Source: SIG440 sp045645485 (GTDB lineage: Bacteria; Bacillota; Clostridia; Monoglobales; Monoglobaceae). Taken from it: a stretch of DNA of 64,000 nucleotides. The notes below the pieces were generated by a model. It ran no database searches. It was not told the DNA's origin and saw only the letters and a list, made by a program, of their open reading frames with translations. The position numbers were made by a program, and so were the translations under genes. The stretch lies in contig JAZRIX010000020.1 of assembly GCA_045645485.1 (NCBI GenBank), positions 1-64,000 of the forward strand. Reading direction: 5' to 3'. Shown here in pieces: positions 32,117 to 42,000 of the stretch (the stretch's first letter is position 1; the number at the start of each line of letters is the position of its first letter).

Positions 32117-33019
32117 TTATTTTATTTTTTGAAGTATTCCTTCAAGCTCTTCGTTGCTGAAATATTCAATTTCGATTTTACCTTTGTTTTTTCCGTTTTT
32201 GATTGTTACCTTTGAACCGAGCTTTCCTGAAATCTCACGTGCAAGGTCTGAAAAATATTTTTCGATATTTTTATCAACAACCGCAGGCTTGTTCTTTTTT
32301 TGTTCATTGCCAAAATCCGCCGCCAGTTTTTCAACCTGACGAACATTCAGACCGTCAGCAACAATTTTTTCAGCAAGAGCAACTCTGTCCGCTTCTTTTT
32401 CAATAGAAAGAAGTGCTCTGGCGTGACCTTGAGAAATGTCACCGCAGATAACCATTGCCTTAAGCTTGTCCGAAAGACCGTTGAGACGCAAGGAATTTGC
32501 AACAGCACTACGGCTTCTGCCCACTCTATCGGCTACTACCTCCTGAGTGAGACCAAAGGTATCCATCAGCTTTCTGTATCCTTCAGCTTCTTCAATAGGA
32601 TTCAAGTCCTCTCTCTGGAGGTTTTCAACCAAAGCAAGCTCCATAATCTGTCTGTCGGTATAATCACCCTCAACACAGGGAACTTCAGAAAGTCCCGCAA
32701 GCTTTGCCGCCCTCCATCTTCTTTCGCCTGCAATAATGGTATACATACCGTCTTTTCTCGGCTTTACCACTATCGGCTGAATAAGACCGTGCTCACGTAT
32801 AGATTCCGCAAGAGTTTCCAGCTTTTCTTTTTCAAAATATTTTCTTGGCTGGTCAGGGTTTGGCTCTATATCCCGAAGCTTCAATATTTTTGCACCGTTT
32901 CCGTCAGAAGAAGCTTCTTTTTCTTCAGGAATAATGTTTTCCTGAATATCATCAAAAAATGCATTCAGTCCTCGACCCATAGCTTTCTTTGCAGGCTTCT
33001 TTTTTTCTTTTTCTGTCAT
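32117..33019 (-). CDS. parB: Chromosome-partitioning protein ParB (Spo0J)
   Basis: A 300-residue ParB. After a basic N-terminus (KKPAKKAMGRGLNAFFDD), the CTPase/ParB N domain has LRDIEPNPDQPRKYFEKE and the GERRWRAAKLAG motif, and ENLQREDLNPIEEAEGY. The helix-turn-helix VADRVGRSRSAVANSLRL binds parS, and a C-terminal dimer region follows. ParB clamps slide from parS and load SMC near the origin. It is 31 nt downstream of parA, and two perfect parS sites lie upstream of parA. Confidence 0.96.
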   Translation of the reverse strand: MTEKEKKKPAKKAMGRGLNAFFDDIQENIIPEEKEASSDGNGAKILKLRDIEPNPDQPRKYFEKEKLETLAESIREHGLIQPIVVKPRKDGMYTIIAGERRWRAAKLAGLSEVPCVEGDYTDRQIMELALVENLQREDLNPIEEAEGYRKLMDTFGLTQEVVADRVGRSRSAVANSLRLNGLSDKLKAMVICGDISQGHARALLSIEKEADRVALAEKIVADGLNVRQVEKLAADFGNEQKKNKPAVVDKNIEKYFSDLAREISGKLGSKVTIKNGKNKGKIEIEYFSNEELEGILQKIK

Positions 33020-33050
33020 TTTCTCACTTCCTTTCCTATTTTACAAGGAT

Positions 33051-33815
33051 TTATCTGTTTCTTTCAATAACCTCCGAAGCAAGTTCGGTATAACATTCAG
33101 CACCCCTTGAATGCTTGTCATATTCAATTATAGGCTGACCAAAGCTTGGTGCTTCGGACAGTCTGACATTTCGTGGAATAACTGTAGCATAAACCTTCTC
33201 TTTGAAGAATTTTTTCACTTCATCAACAACCTGAATTGAAAGATTTGTTCTTGCATCAAACATTGTAAGAAGTACACCTTCTAGAGTCAATGCGGGATTC
33301 AAAGCCTTTTTTACCATTTTTATGGTATTGGTAAGCTGACTCAGCCCCTCAAGTGCATAATACTCGCACTGAATGGGAACAAGCACCGATTCCGCAGCCG
33401 AAAACGAATTGAGTGTAATCAATCCAAGAGATGGCGGACAGTCAATAAATATGAAATCAAAATTATCTTTTATTTCCTTTATGGAGTTTTTGAGAACATA
33501 TTCGCGATTTTTCTTCATAACAAGCTCCAGCTCCGCACCTGCAAGATTTATATTTGACGGGCAAAGCCAAAGATTGTCAAAGCCTGTATCAATAACAACT
33601 TCGCTCATAGGTGTTTCATTTATAATACAATCATAAACTGAAGTTTCAATTGAACGAGGGTCAACCCCCAGACCGCTTGTTGTGTTTCCCTGCGGGTCAA
33701 TGTCTATAAGAAGTATCTTTTTCCCTTGCTTTCCGAGGCAGGCACTAAGATTTACAGCAGTGGTTGTTTTTCCAACGCCGCCTTTTTGGTTTGCTATTGC
33801 AATAACCTTTCCCAT
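33051..33815 (-). CDS. parA: Chromosome-partitioning ATPase ParA (Soj)
   Basis: A 254-residue Soj/ParA. The deviant Walker A KGGVGKTT (residues about 10-17), Walker A' DIDPQGN and Walker B FIFIDCPPS are intact. It works with ParB in origin segregation and, in Bacillus, controls DnaA. I take the second ATG (33815) because AGAGGAGG directly abuts the first ATG (33821) with no spacing, while the second has 6 nt. The promoter lies at 33846-33874 and two parS sites are 95-168 bp upstream. Confidence 0.96.
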   Translation of the reverse strand: MGKVIAIANQKGGVGKTTTAVNLSACLGKQGKKILLIDIDPQGNTTSGLGVDPRSIETSVYDCIINETPMSEVVIDTGFDNLWLCPSNINLAGAELELVMKKNREYVLKNSIKEIKDNFDFIFIDCPPSLGLITLNSFSAAESVLVPIQCEYYALEGLSQLTNTIKMVKKALNPALTLEGVLLTMFDARTNLSIQVVDEVKKFFKEKVYATVIPRNVRLSEAPSFGQPIIEYDKHSRGAECYTELASEVIERNR

Positions 33816-33845
33816 CTTCATCCTCCTCTTTATGTATGTATACTC

Positions 33846-33874
33846 ATTCTACCACTTTTCGGCTTTAATTACAA
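33846..33874 (-). promoter_or_regulatory. Promoter of parA-parB
   Basis: Minus strand: TTGTAA (33874-33869), 17-bp spacer, TAGAAT (33851-33846). Confidence 0.7.
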
Positions 33875-33909
33875 TATCAATTTCAAAAAAAATCTATATT
33901 TTTTCAAAA

Positions 33910-33925
33910 TGTTTCACGTGAAACA
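33910..33925. promoter_or_regulatory. parS: parS site 1
   Basis: TGTTTCACGTGAAACA, the exact 16-bp parS palindrome bound by ParB/Spo0J, 36 bp upstream of the parA promoter. Confidence 0.97.
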
Positions 33926-33942
33926 TTTTTGTTTCTATGAAA

Positions 33943-33972
33943 AAACAATCCCGATAAAAATCAGGATTGTTT
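33943..33972 (-). terminator. Terminator of the MATE gene, overlapping parS site 2
   Basis: AAACAATCC (33943-33951) pairs with GGATTGTTT (33964-33972). On the minus strand it follows the MATE stop and is followed by TTTTTTCAT. Its right arm shares 5 bp with the second parS. Confidence 0.75.
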
Positions 33973-33983
33973 CACGTGAAACA
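33968..33983. promoter_or_regulatory. parS: parS site 2
   Basis: A second exact TGTTTCACGTGAAACA, 58 bp from the first, lying 4 bp past the MATE gene stop. Confidence 0.97.
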
Positions 33984-33986
33984 TCT

Positions 33987-35321
33987 TTATTTCACAAGAT
34001 TTCTTATCCATTTTTTTGATTTAAAACGCCATATGGACATTGCGAGCTTTGCAAATTCTTCGCTCATCATAATAATATAAATCCATTCAAGAGGAAGCTT
34101 AAACACAAGACCCGCAAAAATAACTGCCGGCACACCGATAATCCACATGGAGGATATATCAATAAATGCAGCATATGTTGAATCTCCGCCATTCCTGAAT
34201 ACACCCACAATAAAGAAGAATGTAAGAGCCTTCACCGTCATAATAAGAGCCGTAAAGAACAAAATTGTCAGCGTCTGGTCAAGAATAGCATCTTCTACGT
34301 TATATGGCAGCAGCACAAGAGGTCTGATTATAATAAATACAGCCGCAACTATTATTGAAAAAACAGTATTCAAAAGGCACAGTCTTTTTGACACAGAATA
34401 TGCATTTTCAAAATCTCCTGCCCCAACCAGCTTTCCTATAAGAATACCTGCCGCATTTCCTCCTCCGTGAAAGAATACCAGCAGAAGTCTTTCAATGTTT
34501 TGTACAATGGTAATAACAACAAGTGCCTCTTTGCTTACCTGAGAGAAAACCCATGAATATGTAACGGTTCCCAGTGCCCACGCACTTTCGTTGAGGGTTA
34601 TGGGAAGAGCGGCTTTGAAATACTTTTGAAGCATTCCTTTTGGAAATGAAAACATTTCTTTGAGGGGTGCCGCCTGAAGAAGCTTTTTGGCATAAATTGT
34701 CGCAACAATAATCAAAAGTTCACTGCCTCTGGCAATTATTGTTGCAATAGCCGCCCCTTCAATTCCAAGTGCAGGGCAACCGAATTTTCCGTAAATCAGA
34801 ATCCAGTTTGCAACCAGATTTACAAGTAATCCAACAAATCTTGCGGCAAATGATATATTTGCTTTTTCACAACAACAAAGACTCATATCATATGCAGCAG
34901 CAAGTCCTGACAGCAAATATGAAAAGCAGACAATACGCAGATACTTTACTCCATAATCAATTACTGCCTTTTCATCACTGAAAACAGACATAACAACCTG
35001 CGGAGCAAAAACCGAGATACCTATAAAAACCGTTGCAAGGAGAAAAACCAACAAAAGATTTATTCCCAGCACTTTCCGCATATTCTTTATATCTCTTGCT
35101 CCCCAATACTGAGATGCAAATACTCCCGCACCTCCGCACATTCCAAAGGTCATAACCGCATAAAGAAAGTACCATTGATTTCCGATTCCTGCGGCGGCAA
35201 TAATATCCGTACCGAGAGGACCAAGCATTACAGTATCAAGAAGATTGATAAATGCCGCAATAAGCTCCTTGAATGCCATTGGAATGAGCAGGACAAAAAA
35301 ACTTTTGTAAAAAGAATTCAC
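33987..35321 (-). CDS. MATE-family efflux transporter
   Basis: A 444-residue protein with about twelve membrane segments and MATE features: KELIAAFINLLDTVMLGPLG, GMCGGAGVFASQYWGARD, and a second half repeating the fold (NIERLLLVFFHGGGNAAGILIGKLVGAGD). MATE carriers export drugs or metabolites using H+ or Na+. The substrate is unknown. It starts 2 nt after the tex stop on the same strand, so it is co-transcribed with tex. Confidence 0.9.
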   Translation of the reverse strand: MNSFYKSFFVLLIPMAFKELIAAFINLLDTVMLGPLGTDIIAAAGIGNQWYFLYAVMTFGMCGGAGVFASQYWGARDIKNMRKVLGINLLLVFLLATVFIGISVFAPQVVMSVFSDEKAVIDYGVKYLRIVCFSYLLSGLAAAYDMSLCCCEKANISFAARFVGLLVNLVANWILIYGKFGCPALGIEGAAIATIIARGSELLIIVATIYAKKLLQAAPLKEMFSFPKGMLQKYFKAALPITLNESAWALGTVTYSWVFSQVSKEALVVITIVQNIERLLLVFFHGGGNAAGILIGKLVGAGDFENAYSVSKRLCLLNTVFSIIVAAVFIIIRPLVLLPYNVEDAILDQTLTILFFTALIMTVKALTFFFIVGVFRNGGDSTYAAFIDISSMWIIGVPAVIFAGLVFKLPLEWIYIIMMSEEFAKLAMSIWRFKSKKWIRNLVK

Positions 35322-35323
35322 TT

Positions 35324-37480
35324 TTATTCAATTCCTTTCATTGTAAGAGAAATTCTCTTTTTTTGAACATCAACATCAAGTACCTTTACCTTCACAATAT
35401 CACCGATTGATACAACATCCATAGGATGCTTTACATATTTATCGCTGAGCTGTGATATATGAACAAGTCCGTCCTGATGCACGCCAATATCCACAAATGC
35501 ACCAAAGTCAATAACATTGCGGACTGTCCCGGTAAGAATCATATCAGGCTTCAGGTCTTCCATACTCATGACATCATCACGAAGAAGTGGCTGTTCAACC
35601 GAATCACGGGGGTCGCGTCCGGGTTTTGTAATTTCATCCACAATATCCCGCAGAGTAGGCACACCAATTCCAAGCTCTGTTGCAAGAGACGACAAATCCT
35701 TGTCCTTCATACGGTTTTTAATATCACCGAGGTTTCCTTCTTCAACATCCTTCATTGTATAACCCAAAAATTCGATAAGCTTTTCAGCCGCATCATAGCT
35801 TTCGGGATGTACAGCAGTATTATCAAGAACATTCTTTCCGTCAGCAATTCTCAAAAAGCCTGCACACTGCTGGAATGCCTTGGGGCCCAGCTTGCCCACC
35901 TTCTTGAGCTGTGCTCTGCTTGTAAATCTTCCCTCTTCTTCCCTATATTTTACAATATTGGAAGCAATTGTCGAATTTATGCCCGAAATATACTGAAGAA
36001 GGGGAGCAGATGCTGTATTCAAGTCAACCCCAACAGAGTTAACACAGTCTTCAACCACACCGCCCAGAACCTCGCCAAGTCTCTTCTGGTTCATATCGTG
36101 CTGATACTGACCCACACCGATTGCCTTTGGCTCAATTTTGACAAGCTCTGCAAGGGGGTCCTGAACACGTCTTGCAATAGAAATTGCACTACGCTGTGTT
36201 ACGTCAAAGTCAGGAAATTCTTCAGTTGCAAGCTTTGACGCAGAATAAACCGAAGCTCCTGCCTCATTAGTCATAATATATTTTACATTACATTCAGGTA
36301 TCTCTTTGATAAGGTTTGCGGCAAAGATTTCAGTTTCTTTTGACGCTGTACCGTTACCAATTGAAACAAGAGTAACACCGTGCTTCTTTATAAGCCCTTT
36401 GATGAGTGCCTTTGCGGATTCCTTCTGACCTTCGGAGTGCGTAATGTAAATAACTCCCGTATCAAGTACCTTGCCTGTTTCATCAACAACGCCAACCTTG
36501 CATCCGGTACGGTAACCGGGGTCAAGACCAATAACAACCTGACCGCGGATTGGAGCCTGCATCAAAAGGTTCTTCAGATTAACCTTAAACACCTGCATTG
36601 CCTGTTCCTGAGCCGCATCGGTAAGCTCATTGCGGATTTCTCTTTCGATACTTGGCTGAATAAGTCGTGTATATGCATCCTCTGCCGCAGCTTCTACAAG
36701 ATATGCAGTAATAGAGCTTTTGTCTGTGACTTCAGAACTCTTCAGATACGCAAGAATTTTTTCTTCATCACAGGAAACCGAAACCGATAAAAATTTCTCG
36801 TTTTCACCACGGTCAATTGCAAGAACTCTGTGTGGAACAGCTTTTGTAACGGGTTCTGCAAATTCATAGTAGTTTCTGTAAACAGAATCCTCCTCTGTCG
36901 CTGCCCTGGACTGAAGAAGACCGGTTTTTGTGGTAATCTCACGGATTTCCTTTCTATGCTCCGCATTGTCTGAAACTATTTCTGCAATAATATCCATAGC
37001 ACCCTGAAGAGCATCCTCTGTTGTTTCAACTCCCTTTTCGGGGTTAATGTATTCCGCCGCAAGCTCATCAACAGACTCCGCCTTTGTGTTTTGCAGATAA
37101 ATAATTGTTGCCAGAGGTTCAAGACCCTTTTCCTTTGCAACTGTTGCGCGGGTTCTGCGCTTTGGACGGAAGGGACGGTAAATATCTTCAAGCTCCGAAA
37201 GCTTTTCCGCCTTGTCAATTTCAGCAGAAAGTTCGTCGGTGAGCTTTCCCTGCTCCTCAATTATTCTCTTTATATCAGCCTTTCTTTCTTCCATATTCCG
37301 AAGATAAGTAAGGCGGTCAAAAAATGTACGGAGAATTTCATCATTCAATTCTCCCGTTGCTTCCTTGCGGTAACGTGAAATAAAAGGAATTGTATTCCCC
37401 TCGTCAAGCAGTGCAATGGTGTTGTCAACCTGCCATTGCTTTAATTCCAGCTCCTGCGCGAGTCTTTCAGCAATTGTCAT
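35324..37480 (-). CDS. tex: Tex-family RNA-binding transcription accessory protein
   Basis: A 718-residue Tex. Order: N-terminal helical region (LELKQWQVDNTIALLDEGNTIPFISRYRKE), a YqgF/RNase H-like domain (VVIGLDPGYRTGCKVGVVDETG), helix-hairpin-helix motifs (LNTASAPLLQYISGI; LGPKAFQQCAGFLRI) and a C-terminal S1 domain (GTVRNVIDFGAFVDIGVHQDGLVHISQL). Tex resembles eukaryotic Spt6 and affects transcription; the mechanism in Clostridia is unclear. Length is slightly under the usual 720-780. First gene of a pair with the MATE transporter. Confidence 0.95.
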   Translation of the reverse strand: MTIAERLAQELELKQWQVDNTIALLDEGNTIPFISRYRKEATGELNDEILRTFFDRLTYLRNMEERKADIKRIIEEQGKLTDELSAEIDKAEKLSELEDIYRPFRPKRRTRATVAKEKGLEPLATIIYLQNTKAESVDELAAEYINPEKGVETTEDALQGAMDIIAEIVSDNAEHRKEIREITTKTGLLQSRAATEEDSVYRNYYEFAEPVTKAVPHRVLAIDRGENEKFLSVSVSCDEEKILAYLKSSEVTDKSSITAYLVEAAAEDAYTRLIQPSIEREIRNELTDAAQEQAMQVFKVNLKNLLMQAPIRGQVVIGLDPGYRTGCKVGVVDETGKVLDTGVIYITHSEGQKESAKALIKGLIKKHGVTLVSIGNGTASKETEIFAANLIKEIPECNVKYIMTNEAGASVYSASKLATEEFPDFDVTQRSAISIARRVQDPLAELVKIEPKAIGVGQYQHDMNQKRLGEVLGGVVEDCVNSVGVDLNTASAPLLQYISGINSTIASNIVKYREEEGRFTSRAQLKKVGKLGPKAFQQCAGFLRIADGKNVLDNTAVHPESYDAAEKLIEFLGYTMKDVEEGNLGDIKNRMKDKDLSSLATELGIGVPTLRDIVDEITKPGRDPRDSVEQPLLRDDVMSMEDLKPDMILTGTVRNVIDFGAFVDIGVHQDGLVHISQLSDKYVKHPMDVVSIGDIVKVKVLDVDVQKKRISLTMKGIE

Positions 37481-37530
37481 AATTATTTTCCTTTCTATGT
37501 AAAACTAAATAATCTGCTATGTATTATTTA

Positions 37531-37643
37531 CCCTCTCCGTCACGGAAACCCGTAACACCTCTCCCACAGGGAGAGGCTTAAAGAAACCATATTTATAACA
37601 GGCTCTCCTTGGGGAGAGCTGTCACCAAAGGTGACGGAGGGAG
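37531..37643. repeat. Dispersed palindromic intergenic repeat (CCCTCCGTCACC type)
   Basis: The ends are inverted: CCCTCTCCGTCAC (37531-37543) and GTGACGGAGGGAG (37631-37643). Two nested hairpins lie inside, CTCTCCCACAGGGAGAG and GGCTCTCCTTGGGGAGAG. This CTCCGTCACC...GGTGACGGAG design is a familiar intergenic repeat in gut Firmicutes. It fills the gap between polC and tex and may act as a terminator for polC. Confidence 0.75.
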
Positions 37644-37656
37644 TATAATTATACAA

Positions 37657-40600
37657 TCAAATATCATCGAACAAAGATATCTGGCTTGTTTCACTCATTC
37701 CTTTGAGACATCCGTTTTCGTTAAGGGTTTCAATAACGGTTTTTGTCAGCTTTGCCCTTTGCTTGAGGTCCTCAATTGACACAAACTCCCCGTCCTTTCT
37801 GGCATCAACAATATTTTGTGCCGCAGAATCTCCAACACCCTGAAAGGCATTGATGGGAAGCCTGATTTTTCCGTCCACTCTCTGAAACTTGAATGCGTCC
37901 GATTCATAAAGGTCAACGGGCATAAATTCAAATCCGCGCTGATACATTTCGTGAACAATTTCACAGATTGTATAAACAGACTTTTCTGTCGCCGACCATT
38001 CATTTGAACGCATTTCCAGATTACGCATTTCACTCTGAAGATGTTCGTCGCCCTGTGCCATAATCTTTGCATCAAACAAATCCGCACGGACGGTATAGTA
38101 TGCAATATAAAATTCAAGAGGATGATGCACCTTGAAATATGCAACTCTGAATGCCATCATAACATACGCCGCTGCATGGGCTTTGGGGAACATATACTTA
38201 ATCTTCTTACAGGATTCAATATACCAGTCGGGAACATTATTCTCACGCATGGGGATTTCATATTCCTCCGGCATACCTTCCTTTGCAGCTCGTCCCTTAC
38301 GGACAAACTCCATAATCTTGAAGGCAAGACCCGGTTCAACACCCTTGTTCATCAGATACGTCATAATATCGTCACGAACACCGATAACCTCAGAAAGAGT
38401 TGCAGTGCCTGCCTTGATAAGCTCCTGCGCATTACCCAGCCACACGTCTGTACCGTGTGAAAGACCCGCAATAAGAACAAGCTCATAAAAGGTTGTAGGA
38501 AGGGTGTCAAGAAGCATCTGTCTTGTAAAGGAGGTTCCGAATTCGGGAATACCGAAGGTTCCCACCTTGCTCTTTATCTGTTCGGGAGTAACTCCGATAG
38601 TTTCAGTGCTTGAAAATATCCGCATTGTATCAGGGTCGTCAAGAGGAATCTTGGTTGCATCAAGACCTGTAAGATTTTCAAGCATTCTTATAGTAGATGG
38701 GTCATCGTGACCAAGAATATCCAGTTTCAGAAGGTTATCGTGGATTGAATGGAAATCGAAGTGTGTTGTAATAATTCCCGATTCCTTCTTTTCAGCCGGA
38801 TGCTGTACCGGACAGAACTCGTGTATATCCATAGTTTTTGGACATACAATAATACCTCCCGGATGCTGACCCGTTGTGTTCTTTATATCAATAAGACCCT
38901 TGGAAACTCTTTTCAGCTCCGCCTGAGTGGGTTTTATTCCTTTTTTCTCATAATACTTCTTTCCGTAAAAACCGATTGCTGTTTTGTCAGCAATTGTACC
39001 GATTGTGCCTGCCTTGAACACAAAGGCATCACCAAACAGCTCACCTACATATTTATGTGCCGTTGCCTGATACTCACCCGAAAAGTTAAGGTCAATATCA
39101 GGAACCTTGTCACCCTTGAATCCAAGGAAGGTTTCAAAGGGGATATTGAAGCCATCCTTGTGGAGCTTCTCACCGCAAACAGGACAGTTCTTGTCGGGCA
39201 TATCTATTCCTATATTATATTCGCCCTTGGTGAAAAACTCGCTGTGCTTGCAGTTTCGGCAGATATAGTGAGGCGCAAGAGCATTAACCTCAGTAATTCC
39301 CGAAAGGTATGCAGCAAATGATGAACCAACCGAACCACGGGAACCGACAAGGTAGCCTGCTTCGTTTGACTTCTTAACCAGCTTGTGTGCAATCATATAC
39401 ATAACCGCATAACCGTAACGCAGAATACATCCAAGCTCTCTGTCCATTCGCTCCTTTACAATATCGGGAAGCTCATCACCGTACTCACGGTATGCCTTTG
39501 CGTGGCACATATCCTCTAGATCCTGCTCACAGTTCTCGATTGAGGGGTTGTATGTACCGCCCTTCAGGGGTTCAAAATCTTCAATCATATCAGCAATGAG
39601 GTTTGTATTTTTTACCACAACCTCATATGCCTTGTTCTTTCCAAGATAACTGAATTCCTCCAGCATTTCTTCTGTTGTTCTGAAATAAAGAGGGGCCTGC
39701 ATATCAGCATCACTGTAGCCTTGAGCACCCTGCAGAACACGTCTGTAAAGCTCGTCCGACGGATCCATAAAGTGAACGTCACAAGTAGCAACAACGGGTT
39801 TTCCCATTTCCTCGCCCAGTTCAACTATCTTTCGGTTGAAATTCATCAAGGCCTCCCTGTCGGGAACATCACCGCTTCGAATCATAAATTCGTTGTTACC
39901 CAGAGGCTGAATTTCAAAATAATCATAAAATGCTGCAATCCTGCGGATTTCTTCTTCAGGCAGTCCTTCTTTCACTGCCTCATAAAGCTCACCCTGCTCG
40001 CAGGCACTTCCGATAATCAAGCCTTCACGGTAACGAGCAAGAACACTCTTTGGAATTCTCGGACGTTTGTAGAAGTATTTCAGGTTTGACCATGAAATAA
40101 GCTTGTACATATTTTTGAGACCCTGTTCATTTTTTGCAAGAATAATGATGTGCTTGTAGGGCTTTTTCAAAAATTCTTCATTTTTATCAATTGTCCAGCT
40201 TTCATCAAGCTCGGATTCTCTTTCTTCTTTTAACTGAAGCATTTTTATAAGTGCTTCTGCCGTTGCCGTTGCATCATCCAATGCACGGTGATGATTTTCC
40301 AAAGATACTCCGAGTCTTTCGCATATAAGATTCAGCTTGTGGTTCTTTTCGTGAGGGAAAAGCTCCTTTGAAAGGTCAATCGTATCCATAATCGGATAGG
40401 AATCAAACTCCAGTTTGTTATCTTCGTGGCGTTTATTATATCTTTCAACCTCTGCTTTGATAAAGCTAACATCAAACTTTGCATTATGTGCAACAATTAC
40501 ATTTTTTACGTTATTCAGCTTTCCGCAGAAGTTAATAAACTCAGGTAAAATTTCATCAATGTTCGGTTTATCCGCAACCATTTCATCTGTTATCCCCGTA

Positions 40601-41997
40601 AGCTCTGAAATTTGCGGAGGAATAGGGCGTTCGGGATTGATAAGCTTTGAAAAGGTGTTTACAATCTCCCCGTCCATAATTTTTACACCGCCGATTTCGG
40701 TAATGGTTTCGGTTTCGGGACTGAGCCCTGTTGTTTCTATATCAAATACTATGTATATTCCGTCTTTATAGCTTTTCGGAACGGTATCGACTCCAATCGG
40801 AAGGTCATTGACAAAATAACCTTCTGTTCCGTATATAACCTTGAAGTCCTGACCGGCCTTTCTTATTTTTCCAAGAGTTTTTAAAGCCTCAGGAAACGCC
40901 TGAGCAACACCGTGATCTGTTATGGCAATTGCCTTGTGCCCCCACTTTGCCGCACGGCTGATAAGGTCGGCAGGTGCAGTGATTGCATCCTTTGCACTCA
41001 TTTTTGTATGAAGATGAAGTTCAACTCTCTTTTCCTCTGCGTTATCCATACGGATTCCGGGCTTGTTGCAAAGCTCAACACTTTTAACCTTCATTTTTTC
41101 GCATCTTGCACGTTCGTCATAATCATATTCGCCGCGGATTGTAAGAATGTTTCCCGCAACAATGGCAGGCAGAACCTTTTTCACCTGTTCAGCTTTTCCG
41201 AAAATTTCTCCCGTAATCGCCCATGTATCGTCACCGATATCAAAGTTCACAGCAATATACATCAGCTTTCCGTCTTTGTTGATTTCACGGGTTTCCACAT
41301 CAATAACTTCTCCGTGAACAGCACAGATTCCCATACCTGCACGAAGCTCAACCATATTTATAATATCTTCTGTTATTGGCTTTCCGAAAATACAGCCAAC
41401 AGTCAGAGGTTCACCCGTAGATTCATCCTTTGGAGCTTCCTCCTTCTTCTTTTGAGCAGCCTCCGCCGCCTTTTTGCTGAAAGTGTTTATACGCTCTTCC
41501 TTCTCGCTGTTGTAGGCTTCCATATCAATACATTCTGCATCAATTTCAACAGAAATGGGTCTGTCAAGCTCATAACTGATAATTTCCTTCATAATTGAAG
41601 CACACTTGTTTTGTTCAAGAATCTGCTTTCCGCATCTGACATTCTTTATTTTCAGAATGTTTCCTTCAAGCTGGCCATAGCTTCCCACAAGAAAAGCTTT
41701 GCATATACAGCTTTTTTTGAACAGCGAAACAAGGAGATTTCTGTAATACTTTTCAGAAAACTCCATCTTTTTATATTTAACTTTTATTTCAAGGTCACTG
41801 AGCTCATAAACCGACTTTACCTGATCCGAAAAGGCAAAAAGCTCTGTTTTTGGTATCAGTTGGTCCGAAGAAAGCTCCACACGGATTGATTTATTCTTTA
41901 TATCAACAAAGAAATCCAATACTTCTGTTTTTTCAAGAATCTCTGCAAAAGAATTAAGCACCGTGACCTTGTCAAATACATCAAGTATACCAGCCAA
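37657..41997 (-). CDS. polC: DNA polymerase III alpha subunit, PolC type
   Basis: A 1446-residue PolC, the main leading-strand polymerase of low-GC Gram-positives. In order: N-terminal domain, OB fold (MVELRAGMGICAVHGEV), PHP first half (VELHLHTKMSAKDA), inserted DEDD proofreading exonuclease (VFDIETTGLSPETETITEIGG; HNAKFDVSFI), PHP second half, then polymerase with GSRGSVGSSFAAYL, PDIDLNFSGEYQ (metal aspartates) and a zinc knuckle-type CRNCKHSEF...CPVCGEKL. The start is probably TTG at 41997, 3 nt after the ispG stop; no nearby ATG is in frame, so the exact start is not firm. It likely forms an operon with ispG. Confidence 0.95.
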   Translation of the reverse strand: MAGILDVFDKVTVLNSFAEILEKTEVLDFFVDIKNKSIRVELSSDQLIPKTELFAFSDQVKSVYELSDLEIKVKYKKMEFSEKYYRNLLVSLFKKSCICKAFLVGSYGQLEGNILKIKNVRCGKQILEQNKCASIMKEIISYELDRPISVEIDAECIDMEAYNSEKEERINTFSKKAAEAAQKKKEEAPKDESTGEPLTVGCIFGKPITEDIINMVELRAGMGICAVHGEVIDVETREINKDGKLMYIAVNFDIGDDTWAITGEIFGKAEQVKKVLPAIVAGNILTIRGEYDYDERARCEKMKVKSVELCNKPGIRMDNAEEKRVELHLHTKMSAKDAITAPADLISRAAKWGHKAIAITDHGVAQAFPEALKTLGKIRKAGQDFKVIYGTEGYFVNDLPIGVDTVPKSYKDGIYIVFDIETTGLSPETETITEIGGVKIMDGEIVNTFSKLINPERPIPPQISELTGITDEMVADKPNIDEILPEFINFCGKLNNVKNVIVAHNAKFDVSFIKAEVERYNKRHEDNKLEFDSYPIMDTIDLSKELFPHEKNHKLNLICERLGVSLENHHRALDDATATAEALIKMLQLKEERESELDESWTIDKNEEFLKKPYKHIIILAKNEQGLKNMYKLISWSNLKYFYKRPRIPKSVLARYREGLIIGSACEQGELYEAVKEGLPEEEIRRIAAFYDYFEIQPLGNNEFMIRSGDVPDREALMNFNRKIVELGEEMGKPVVATCDVHFMDPSDELYRRVLQGAQGYSDADMQAPLYFRTTEEMLEEFSYLGKNKAYEVVVKNTNLIADMIEDFEPLKGGTYNPSIENCEQDLEDMCHAKAYREYGDELPDIVKERMDRELGCILRYGYAVMYMIAHKLVKKSNEAGYLVGSRGSVGSSFAAYLSGITEVNALAPHYICRNCKHSEFFTKGEYNIGIDMPDKNCPVCGEKLHKDGFNIPFETFLGFKGDKVPDIDLNFSGEYQATAHKYVGELFGDAFVFKAGTIGTIADKTAIGFYGKKYYEKKGIKPTQAELKRVSKGLIDIKNTTGQHPGGIIVCPKTMDIHEFCPVQHPAEKKESGIITTHFDFHSIHDNLLKLDILGHDDPSTIRMLENLTGLDATKIPLDDPDTMRIFSSTETIGVTPEQIKSKVGTFGIPEFGTSFTRQMLLDTLPTTFYELVLIAGLSHGTDVWLGNAQELIKAGTATLSEVIGVRDDIMTYLMNKGVEPGLAFKIMEFVRKGRAAKEGMPEEYEIPMRENNVPDWYIESCKKIKYMFPKAHAAAYVMMAFRVAYFKVHHPLEFYIAYYTVRADLFDAKIMAQGDEHLQSEMRNLEMRSNEWSATEKSVYTICEIVHEMYQRGFEFMPVDLYESDAFKFQRVDGKIRLPINAFQGVGDSAAQNIVDARKDGEFVSIEDLKQRAKLTKTVIETLNENGCLKGMSETSQISLFDDI

Positions 41998-42000
41998 AGC

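Noticed and set aside
32300..33070. 256-codon plus-strand open frame
   Set aside because: It lies entirely antisense to parB, has no ribosome binding site and gives a Phe/Cys/Ser-rich product typical of shadow frames.
35459..36238. 259-codon plus-strand open frame
   Set aside because: Antisense to tex, with no recognisable domain and a Cys/His/Asn-rich shadow composition.
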